Shown here: positions 34,201 to 39,510 of the stretch, piece after piece | Position numbering within the stretch: the first letter of the stretch is position 1 | Layout: each line of letters opens with the position of its first letter | From: an uncultured Allobaculum sp. | GTDB taxonomy: Bacteria; Bacillota_I; Bacilli_A; Erysipelotrichales; Erysipelotrichaceae | Length of the DNA stretch: 39,510 nucleotides | NCBI GenBank assembly: GCA_910579655.1 | Contig: CAJTVE010000024.1 | Span: 1 to 39,510, forward strand | Direction: 5' to 3' | Made by a program: the position numbers and the translations under genes | Notes under the pieces: generated by a model | What the model was told of the DNA's origin: nothing | Seen by the model: only the letters and a program-made list of their open reading frames with translations | Database searches by the model: none

Positions 34201-34674
34201 TTAAGAGGCTGCGGGGAACTGTTCCTTCAGATTCTTTTCCAGAGCTGTCACATAGCGGCGAATGCTTTGGAGCATGGTTTCAATTTCCTGATCGGTCAAG
34301 GTTGCCAGCGCAGATTGTTCAGCGGCATGGATTTTTGCCAGATAGGGAAGAAATTCAGCTTTTCCTTTTTGGGTCAGACAGACGCCCTTGCTTTTACGGT
34401 TGTTGGGCAGACTGACCAGCTCAATCAGGCCTTTGCTGGTCAGCTTCGTGAGGGCGGAGTTCACAGTCTGAACAGGCAGGTAAAGATTGCGGGCAATGTC
34501 AGCCTGCCGAAGAGGTGTCTGATTCTCTTCGATTTCCAGAAGTATCCAGAGTTCGTTTTCCGTAAGGTTCATGGACTTCAGACAGATTTTATACACATCC
34601 CAGGCCTGACATTCGAGAGATAGAAAGTCCTGATGGGCTTTTTGAAGATTAAGAGCATGCAAATTCGGCTGCAT
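34201..34674 (-). CDS. MarR-family transcriptional regulator
   Basis: A winged-helix repressor of 157 residues that would bind palindromic DNA as a dimer and release it on binding small phenolic or drug-like ligands. The recognition part is visible at about residues 45-100 (LTENELWILLEIEE, LRQADIARNLYLPVQTVNSALTKLTSKGLIE in pieces, then the wing SLPNNRKSKGVCLT), flanked by dimerisation helices. An ATG 9 nt further upstream (34683) touches the AGGAGG directly, leaving no room for initiation, so the ATG at 34674 (MQPNLHALN) is chosen, with a 9-nt spacing. It lies downstream of the MATE gene on the same strand and probably controls that gene. Confidence 0.88.
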   Translation of the reverse strand: MQPNLHALNLQKAHQDFLSLECQAWDVYKICLKSMNLTENELWILLEIEENQTPLRQADIARNLYLPVQTVNSALTKLTSKGLIELVSLPNNRKSKGVCLTQKGKAEFLPYLAKIHAAEQSALATLTDQEIETMLQSIRRYVTALEKNLKEQFPAAS

Positions 34675-34698
34675 CACAGTCATCCTCCTGTTTTCTTG

Positions 34699-34726
34699 AT
34701 CATATCAAATATTAACTGTTTAATAT
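34699..34726 (-). promoter_or_regulatory. marR promoter/operator palindrome
   Basis: On the minus strand a -10-like TATGAT (plus 34699-34704) is preceded by the palindrome ATATTAA-CTGT-TTAATAT (34709-34726), in the -10/-35 spacer position where a repressor would block RNA polymerase. This suggests that marR has its own autoregulated promoter in addition to read-through from the MATE gene. Confidence 0.5.
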
Positions 34727-34749
34727 CATTCCAGAGCGGGCAGCGCTTT

Positions 34750-36129
34750 TCAGAAAGCGAATTTCTGGATAAAATTCCAGCCGGTTTTGAAGTATCCATA
34801 CTGATGGCGGAAACGATACACAAGGAAAGCCGTGATCACAACGGCCATCGCTTCCGCTGCGACCATGGAAAACCAGACTCCATTCAGTCCCCAGAAAAGT
34901 GGAAAGATCAGAATAAAGCCAATCTGGAAAACAAGGGTTCGAATCAGCGAAATGGCTGCTGAAACGGGGCCGTTGTTCAGAGCAGTAAAGAAGCTGGAGC
35001 CAAAAATCGCAAATCCAGAAAACAGGAAAACGGGTGAACAACAACGGAAGGCCTGAATGGTCAGATCCATCAATTCTGGATCATATCCCGCAAATAAGCT
35101 GGCCAGTGGCTCTGCCAGCAATTCCGCCAGACCAAACATTGAGACTGCACCAATCAGAAGAATGACCAGTGATTTTTTGAGCAGGCTGGAAAGCTCCTGA
35201 TGGCTGGCAGCACCATACTGATAGGAAACGAGCGGGGAAACGCCAATACTGTAGCCGATGGAAACGGCCATGAAGATCATGGAGACATACATCAGCGTTC
35301 CATAGGCCGCTACTCCATTTTCCCCCGCAAATCGTAACAGCTGAAAGTTGTACAGAATGGAAATAATCGAAGTTGCGGCATTGGTAAACAACTCTGACAT
35401 GCCGTTGACCATCGCAGATCCCACTTCACGGGCAGTGATGGTAAAACGACAGAAATAAAGAGCGTTTTCGCCTTTTCCAGCCATTGGTTTTACAAAAAAG
35501 ACCAGACTGAGGAGTGCGGCCATACTTTGTCCAAGACCTGTCGCACAAGCCGCCCCGGCAGCGCCCCAGTCCAGAGTTCCGACCATCAGCCAGTCCAGAA
35601 AGATATTCAGCACGCCTGCGCAAAGAGTAATAACAAAGTTATGCAAAGGCCGTGCAGCAGTGACAAAAATGGTCTGAAAGTACATCTGAATCATCGAACA
35701 GGGCAGAAAAGCCAACAGGATAAGCGCATAGGTGTACGCATCCTGGCGAAGCGCGGGCGTACAGCCCATCAGATCCAGAACTGGATTGAGCAGGGCACGT
35801 CCGGCCAGACTGGTTCCAATGCCCAGAATAAGGGAAACGACGAACAGCCCCGTCAACAGCTTCCGTGCTTGATCAGGACGCTTCTGACCGATTGTTTTGG
35901 CGATGAGAGCTGAAGAACCGGAACCCATCATATAACCAATGCTGGTCAGAATTAAGGTATACGGCATGATAAAGTTTACGGCCGCAAATGACAGCTTTCC
36001 GGCAAAATTGGAAAGAAAGAAGCCATCGACGACTCCGTAAATCGATGTTACAACCAGACCGAGAATAGTTGGTAAGGTAAAGCGGAGCAGTTTTTTATAA
36101 TTGTAGTGCTCCGAGAGTTTAAGCTGCAT
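34750..36129 (-). CDS. MATE-family multidrug efflux protein (MepA-like)
   Basis: A 459-residue membrane protein with 12 predicted helices in two homologous bundles, exporting drugs or metabolites using a Na+ or H+ gradient. The N-terminal segment LRFTLPTILGLVVTSIYGVVDGFFLSNFAG and the matching start of the second half (MVNGMSELFTNAATSIISILYNFQLLRFAG region) are typical of the MepA-type MATE branch. AGGAGG stands 5 nt before the ATG. The marR gene follows 75 nt downstream on the same strand. The upstream region carries four CCGAWATC half-sites, so expression is likely repressible. The transported compound is unknown. Confidence 0.93.
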   Translation of the reverse strand: MQLKLSEHYNYKKLLRFTLPTILGLVVTSIYGVVDGFFLSNFAGKLSFAAVNFIMPYTLILTSIGYMMGSGSSALIAKTIGQKRPDQARKLLTGLFVVSLILGIGTSLAGRALLNPVLDLMGCTPALRQDAYTYALILLAFLPCSMIQMYFQTIFVTAARPLHNFVITLCAGVLNIFLDWLMVGTLDWGAAGAACATGLGQSMAALLSLVFFVKPMAGKGENALYFCRFTITAREVGSAMVNGMSELFTNAATSIISILYNFQLLRFAGENGVAAYGTLMYVSMIFMAVSIGYSIGVSPLVSYQYGAASHQELSSLLKKSLVILLIGAVSMFGLAELLAEPLASLFAGYDPELMDLTIQAFRCCSPVFLFSGFAIFGSSFFTALNNGPVSAAISLIRTLVFQIGFILIFPLFWGLNGVWFSMVAAEAMAVVITAFLVYRFRHQYGYFKTGWNFIQKFAF

Positions 36130-36147
36130 AAAAACCTCCTGAGTGAG

Positions 36148-36217
36148 CCGATATCACAATACAATCCGAAATCAGATTATCCGATATCGGTGAAAATGAT
36201 AATATCTGATTTCGGAT
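36148..36217 (-). promoter_or_regulatory. MATE gene control region with CCGAWATC half-sites
   Basis: Perfect 14-bp arms, ATCCGAAATCAGAT (36164-36177) and ATCTGATTTCGGAT (36204-36217), face each other across 26 nt that contain the palindrome CCGATATCGG (36181-36190). A further CCGATATC lies at 36148-36155. In total four CCGA(A/T)ATC half-sites lie within 70 nt just before the ribosome site. This looks like a cooperative repressor operator; the MarR protein next door is the obvious candidate, although its own promoter has a different palindrome. Confidence 0.55.
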
Positions 36218-36359
36218 AAAATAAAAAGGAAACCCATACTTTCACAAAAAAAACGAAAAATGGATTGTCGTTTGTAAAAAGGAAAAAGGAAGCCACCTTG
36301 TGGAGTTATCGAGCAGCAACTTAAACGACTGCCCTGGAAAAGGTTGAATTCCAAGGATG

Positions 36360-36385
36360 CAAAAAGACCTGGCTACAGCCAGGTC
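36360..36385 (-). terminator. Terminator of the DUF308 gene
   Basis: On the minus strand GACCTGGC-TGTA-GCCAGGTC is followed by TTTTT (plus-strand A-run 36361-36365). It ends the DUF308 gene about 85 nt after its stop and separates it from the MATE operon. Confidence 0.85.
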
Positions 36386-36469
36386 AAAGAGTCAGCAAAC
36401 AAGAAGAGGATAGATGAGATGGACTCAGGAACATCAAAAGAGTCACCAAAAAGGAATGTCAGAATCTGA

Positions 36470-36988
36470 TCAGGCTTTGATAAACGCCTGGACAGCCAGA
36501 ATCACTGCTTCTGCAATCAGGGCAATTCCGGTAAAACTCATGATCATATTGATGACACTTGACGGACGGATCATCAGAATGATTCCGATAAACAACATGA
36601 TCAAAGCTGCGACCATACTCAGCATCCAGGAGGAAATCCCGGCCCGTTTGAGCACAAGCGATTTCTGAATCTGGGTGATGGAGTTAAAGGTTAACAGGAC
36701 GCCGGCAACAATTGGAAAAAAGTTGATCAGCATATGGGGCCAGACGGCCAGAATCAGACCAATGATGATTCCCGGGATTCCGATAACCATCGGTGAGAGA
36801 TTCGTCGATTTTGTGATCACGAAATACTGATACAGATTATAGCCGCCGTAGACAACCAGAAGGATGCCCAGAACACGAACGATGGTTGTCAGAATGGAGC
36901 CAGAAAAGAAGCACAGGACAAGGCCAAATAACAGGTACATCAGCGCCATGGATAACATTTCGTTGCGTGATGGATTTAAACGATTCAT
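36470..36988 (-). CDS. DUF308 (HdeD-like) membrane protein
   Basis: A 172-residue integral membrane protein with about six hydrophobic helices arranged as pairs, as in the DUF308/HdeD family (acid-resistance HdeD in E. coli; role unknown in Bacillota). Typical features are the repeated 'GI..I..G' helices and the Pro-containing turns (VIGIPGIIIGLILAVWP and LIMLFIGIILMIRPSS). AAGGAGG lies 6 nt before the ATG. It is monocistronic, with its own terminator. A stress-related envelope role is inference from the family only. Confidence 0.82.
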   Translation of the reverse strand: MNRLNPSRNEMLSMALMYLLFGLVLCFFSGSILTTIVRVLGILLVVYGGYNLYQYFVITKSTNLSPMVIGIPGIIIGLILAVWPHMLINFFPIVAGVLLTFNSITQIQKSLVLKRAGISSWMLSMVAALIMLFIGIILMIRPSSVINMIMSFTGIALIAEAVILAVQAFIKA

Positions 36989-37250
36989 AAAAGTCCTCCT
37001 TTAAAAGATTTCTTGATTTTATTCTGTCTTTATTATCAGTGAAAACGGGCAGTTTTTCTTTGTGCAGACCCGAAGTTTGCAGGCAGCCTGTCCAGATCAT
37101 AAAAAGCAGATTTTTTAACAGGCTTATTCTAACCAAATCAACCAAACAAAGAAGAAGAAAAATCTTATTAAATTCAGAAGAAATCACATAAAAACAAGAA
37201 GGATGAGTACAAAGAGTTGAATGAATTCGGATGGAATTGATGAAAGATAA

Positions 37251-37604
37251 AAAAGCAAAAGGCAGTACAGAAAGAATTCGGGAAAGGACAGTTCTGATAA
37301 CCAGAACCCCCTCGAACGCTGCCTTCTTGATGTTCTTCGTGCGATGGACAAATATGCGACCATCTACAGCCAGCGCCTGAAGGCGAGTGGATCATCATTC
37401 GATTGGGATGACTCAATCCTGGTCGATAGCGAAGCCAGAATAACTCAAATGATGACACTGGTAAATGCCGGAATCATCAGCAAGTCCGAATTCCGCCAGT
37501 GGTATTTCAACGAATCGGAAAGTCAAGCGAATGCTGCACTTGAAGCTGTCCATGCCGAGGCCGCCGCCGATGTGGAAGATAGCTTTAAGATCAGGAATGA
37601 ATAA
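37251..37604 (+). pseudogene. Phage portal protein, C-terminal fragment
   Basis: The frame is open from just after a stop at 37248-37250 and becomes recognisable at about 37300 (NPLERCLLDVLRAM), followed by WDDSILVDSEARITQMMTLVNAGIISK, the standard C-terminal region of SPP1-type portal proteins (...DWDDSI.VD.EAE...). Portal proteins run to roughly 450-500 residues, so some four-fifths of the gene is missing. The recognisable part starts before the first ATG (37344), which shows a 5' truncation rather than a short gene. The TAA stop overlaps the start of the minor capsid gene by one base, the usual phage arrangement. Confidence 0.75.
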
Positions 37605-38584
37605 TGGATGACTTAAATCGTCTTCGAACACCAGATGAAGAAAAGCAGGCAACTGTCTCAAAACTGGTGGATCGGTTCGTAAGCTTGTTTGAAGAAGTCC
37701 AAAGCTTCTACATCGAGAAAGTTGCTTACCATATCCGGACGATTGAAGGGCTAAACGCTACCAGCATCAACCGTCTATCGATCATGGCACGCATGAACGA
37801 AGATATCGCTCAGATCAAGGCGAAGCTGGCCAAGGCACTGGCCTATCCTAAAAAGCACCTGGATCAGATGCTGCTTGATTCATTCAAAGAAGTTTCTGGT
37901 CCAAATATTTTTAAAGAGCGAGTCCTGGAAGAAAAACCGCAAACAGAAAGCACCAGGAAAAGTGTCGAGCAGCTGGCTAAGGCAATTGCCCGTCAGGCAA
38001 ACGGTACTCTTGAGAATCATTCGAACACTACTGTTATCACCAAGAACTATTCCCGGATGGTCGATCGAGCGATCATCGTTACGACTTCAGGTCTTAGTTC
38101 ATACTCTGAAACCATCAGACAGATCATTAAAGATCTCGGATCTAATGGCTTGAAGATCGAATACACGTCTGGCTATAGGCAGCGTCTGGATTCGGCTGTC
38201 CGATCTAACATTGTGTCAGCTTGCAATCAGATCGCACAGCATGGATCAGACATCGTTGCTGAGAAACTTGGATGTGATTGTAAAGAAATCACAGTTCACT
38301 CCTGCCCCGCTCCTCATCACGCGTCTGTTCAAGGGCATGTCTTGAAGAATGAAAAGTGGGACAAGATGCAAGCCGGTGAATCTTTCGAAGATATCAACGG
38401 AGCTGCTTTCGTTGGTTTCCGTCGTCCGATCAGCGAATGGAATTGCATGCACTTCGGGATGGCATTCGATTCCAGATACCAGAGGCCAAAATATACTCAA
38501 AAGCAGCTTGATGAGATCTTGAGAAAAAACCAGGAAGGTTTCGAATGGCGCGGGAAGCATTACACGATGTATGAAGGTACCTAG
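37604..38584 (+). CDS. Phage minor capsid protein (Phage_min_cap2 type), N-terminal part
   Basis: A 326-residue head protein, in SPP1-like phages a minor capsid component encoded next to the portal and thought to enter the host with or near the DNA. Helical N-terminus, then the conserved blocks of the minor capsid 2 family: CPAPHHASVQGHVL (HxSVQG), GFRRPISEWNCMHFG (RPISxWNCxH), and the late RYQRPKYTQKQLDEILRKN. Family members continue past WRGKHYTMYEAT with Q, M/L and R-Q-L-E, exactly what is encoded after the stop here. The reading frame is unbroken across 38582-38584 except for TAG, where CAG (Gln) is expected. It is thus probably one gene interrupted by a C-to-T nonsense change, or read through. 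Confidence 0.85.
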   Translation: MDDLNRLRTPDEEKQATVSKLVDRFVSLFEEVQSFYIEKVAYHIRTIEGLNATSINRLSIMARMNEDIAQIKAKLAKALAYPKKHLDQMLLDSFKEVSGPNIFKERVLEEKPQTESTRKSVEQLAKAIARQANGTLENHSNTTVITKNYSRMVDRAIIVTTSGLSSYSETIRQIIKDLGSNGLKIEYTSGYRQRLDSAVRSNIVSACNQIAQHGSDIVAEKLGCDCKEITVHSCPAPHHASVQGHVLKNEKWDKMQAGESFEDINGAAFVGFRRPISEWNCMHFGMAFDSRYQRPKYTQKQLDEILRKNQEGFEWRGKHYTMYEGT

Positions 38585-39157
38585 ATGATGCGTCAGCTGG
38601 AGCTGAAAGTCCGTAAGCAAATGGACATTGCTGTTGGCGCCAAAGCTGCCGGGCTAGAAGATATGCGGACGGCTTGTCAGACTCGGATCGATAACTTTGG
38701 CAAAATGTATACTTCGCTTTCTGAAGCCTCTGGAATACCCAGGAAAACAAACCGGATGTGGGTCGAGGGGTTCACCAGATGGAAAAATCCTAAAGCTAAT
38801 GAAATCAAACGGCTGAACTGCATGAAGCCTTTGAACGATTTAAAAAGTCAAAATCCGCTTGCTTTAGAATTGCACGAAGGACGGCAAGGCAAACACATAA
38901 AAGGCCATCCCAATCACGTTGATTCTAAGAGCGAAGTTACCATCTCTATGGGAGAATGCCGTCAAATCATTTATGATAAAAGTGGGACTGGTACACTAGT
39001 GTGGAATAAAAAAGGATTGTGGACGAATAAGGAACGAGTTGTGGCGGATAAGATAATTGGTACTGTTACGGATAAGGATGGTAACAAGATCGAAACAAAT
39101 AAAGCCATGATTCATTACAGCAAAAAAGGAGCGCATTTAGTACCTAGAAAGGATTGA
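38585..39157 (+). CDS. Capsid C-terminus fused to polymorphic toxin type 50 domain
   Basis: A 190-residue frame in phase with the preceding capsid gene. Residues 1-60 or so (RQLELKVRKQMDIAVGAKAAG, then GKMYTSLSEASGIPRKTNRMWVEGF in part) are the C-terminal segment of the minor capsid 2 family. Residues about 95-190 match the polymorphic toxin type 50 (Ntox50) pattern: GRQGKHIKGHPN, a central GTGTLVWNKKG..NKERV, IIGTVTD, then MIHYSKKGAHLVP. Ntox50 is predicted to be an RNase-like toxin, with the two His-containing motifs as likely active-site parts. GAAGG lies 7 nt before the ATG, so it could also be translated on its own. It resembles MuF-type phage-head toxins. A putative immunity gene follows 2 nt on. 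Confidence 0.8.
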   Translation: MMRQLELKVRKQMDIAVGAKAAGLEDMRTACQTRIDNFGKMYTSLSEASGIPRKTNRMWVEGFTRWKNPKANEIKRLNCMKPLNDLKSQNPLALELHEGRQGKHIKGHPNHVDSKSEVTISMGECRQIIYDKSGTGTLVWNKKGLWTNKERVVADKIIGTVTDKDGNKIETNKAMIHYSKKGAHLVPRKD

Positions 39158-39159
39158 AT

Positions 39160-39372
39160 ATGACTCTGGAAACCGCTTGGCGGGAATACAAAGAAAAAGG
39201 CGATAAAAAAGTGGAAGTCGTATGCACTGACGGAGATAGATTGACAGGCGTTTTTGATGAACTTATGGAAGCATATGAGAATGATTATGATGCTATTTTC
39301 TTGACTCATTCAAGATATGACTGCGTAGAGATCCCACTTGATGAGATTGTCTCAATTACTGTTATCGAATAA
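39160..39372 (+). CDS. Putative immunity protein to the type 50 toxin
   Basis: A 70-residue acidic protein directly downstream of the toxin gene, the position and size expected of an immunity protein. Its sequence (VEVVCTDGDRLTGVFDE, then IFLTHSRYDCVEIPLDEIVSITVIE) reads like a small five-stranded Sm/SH3-like barrel: beta-turn DGDRLTG, and a last strand pair EIPLDEIVSI. I do not recognise a named family. ATG 39160 is chosen over a TTG at 39154 because AAAGGA stands 6 nt upstream. A terminator overlaps its stop codon, ending the unit. Confidence 0.65.
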   Translation: MTLETAWREYKEKGDKKVEVVCTDGDRLTGVFDELMEAYENDYDAIFLTHSRYDCVEIPLDEIVSITVIE

Positions 39373-39405
39373 AAGCCAACGGAAATAAGACTTCGGCTGG
39401 CTTTT
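39371..39405 (+). terminator. Terminator of the toxin-immunity unit
   Basis: AAAAGCCA (39371-39378) pairs with TGGCTTTT (39398-39405). The first arm begins inside the immunity stop codon. Confidence 0.65.
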
Positions 39406-39436
39406 AAACACTTTGATAAAGAATAAAAAGAATATA

Positions 39437-39510
39437 CCTGAACAATTCATCAAAACCGACAAATGGCCGGAAACACCTTTAAAGAACGCGTTTCCGGCCA
39501 TTTTGCTTTT
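39437..39510 (+). repeat. Dispersed hairpin repeat, copy 2 (cut by window end)
   Basis: This segment matches the reverse complement of 25300-25372: an identical 23-nt lead block (39437-39459), a stem TGGCCGGAAAC / GTTTCCGGCCA, and TTTTGCTTTT at the end. Against copy 1 the loop and a few bases differ, but the stem is kept by a paired C-G to T-A change. In this orientation it could also act as a second terminator for the toxin-immunity unit. Confidence 0.7.

Larger units (their letters stand above)
37251..39405 (+). mobile_element. Prophage head-gene remnant with toxin cargo
   Basis: About 2.1 kb of phage head genes in correct phage order (portal end, minor capsid protein, capsid C-terminus with toxin domain, immunity gene), with no terminase, major capsid, tail, integrase or lysis genes on either side. 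The 5' boundary falls inside the portal gene and the 3' boundary at a terminator. No attachment-site repeat was found around it. The preserved toxin-immunity pair may be why this part survived. Confidence 0.7.

Noticed and set aside
1..39510. CRISPR arrays, tRNA and rRNA genes
   Set aside because: No regularly spaced repeats, no tRNA cloverleaf with GTTCGANNC-type arms, and no rRNA signature were found on reading both strands.

Overview
The window looks like the chromosome of a low-to-moderate GC Bacillota (Firmicutes), probably a gut Erysipelotrichia-type bacterium. This is inferred from strong AGGAGG ribosome sites, many short hairpin/T-run terminators, MalE-type lipoprotein transporters without their own ATPase, LuxS, the secA-prfB pair with the RF2 recoding site, and the gene-family flavour. 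No rRNA, tRNA or CRISPR array was found, so the species cannot be fixed.

Layout. 1-4.6 kb is a graveyard of mobile elements: a group II intron with its reverse transcriptase, a PD-(D/E)XK (Rpn-like) protein with a degraded active site, and an IscB-type element made of a well-preserved omega-RNA (HEARO) locus and an iscB cut off inside the HNH domain. 4.7-11.9 kb holds housekeeping and accessory genes: a carbon-nitrogen hydrolase, a phosphomannose-isomerase-like double-cupin protein without its zinc site, a metallophosphoesterase, 4-alpha-glucanotransferase (malQ), a lipoprotein and a small membrane protein. 13.1-23.0 kb is a beta-galactoside utilisation cluster: solute-binding lipoprotein, two permeases (the first frameshifted in a G6 run), a GH2 beta-galactosidase (lacZ) and a GH42 beta-galactosidase. 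It resembles the ganSPQ-ganA logic of Bacillus, with the ATPase presumably supplied from elsewhere. 23.6-25.1 kb is a HigB/HigA-type toxin-antitoxin pair whose antitoxin is fused to an ImmA/IrrE zinc peptidase domain, preceded by a clear palindromic operator.

25.5-34 kb is core genome: mutY (possibly leaderless), a Cof-type HAD phosphatase, luxS, secA, prfB (programmed +1 frameshift, overlapping secA) and cysK. 34.2-37 kb on the minus strand is a MATE efflux gene followed by a MarR regulator, with conspicuous palindromic operators, and a DUF308 membrane protein. 37.2-39.4 kb is a prophage remnant: the 3' end of a portal gene, a minor capsid protein gene, an in-frame TAG, the capsid C-terminus fused to a polymorphic toxin type 50 domain, and a small putative immunity gene.

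Most notable are (i) the capsid-toxin-immunity remnant with a single in-frame amber codon between capsid and toxin, (ii) the iscB stump next to an apparently intact omega-RNA, and (iii) a hairpin repeat of about 73 nt present in two inverted copies (25300 and 39437) with a compensatory base-pair change, each copy lying downstream of a toxin-antitoxin or toxin-immunity module.
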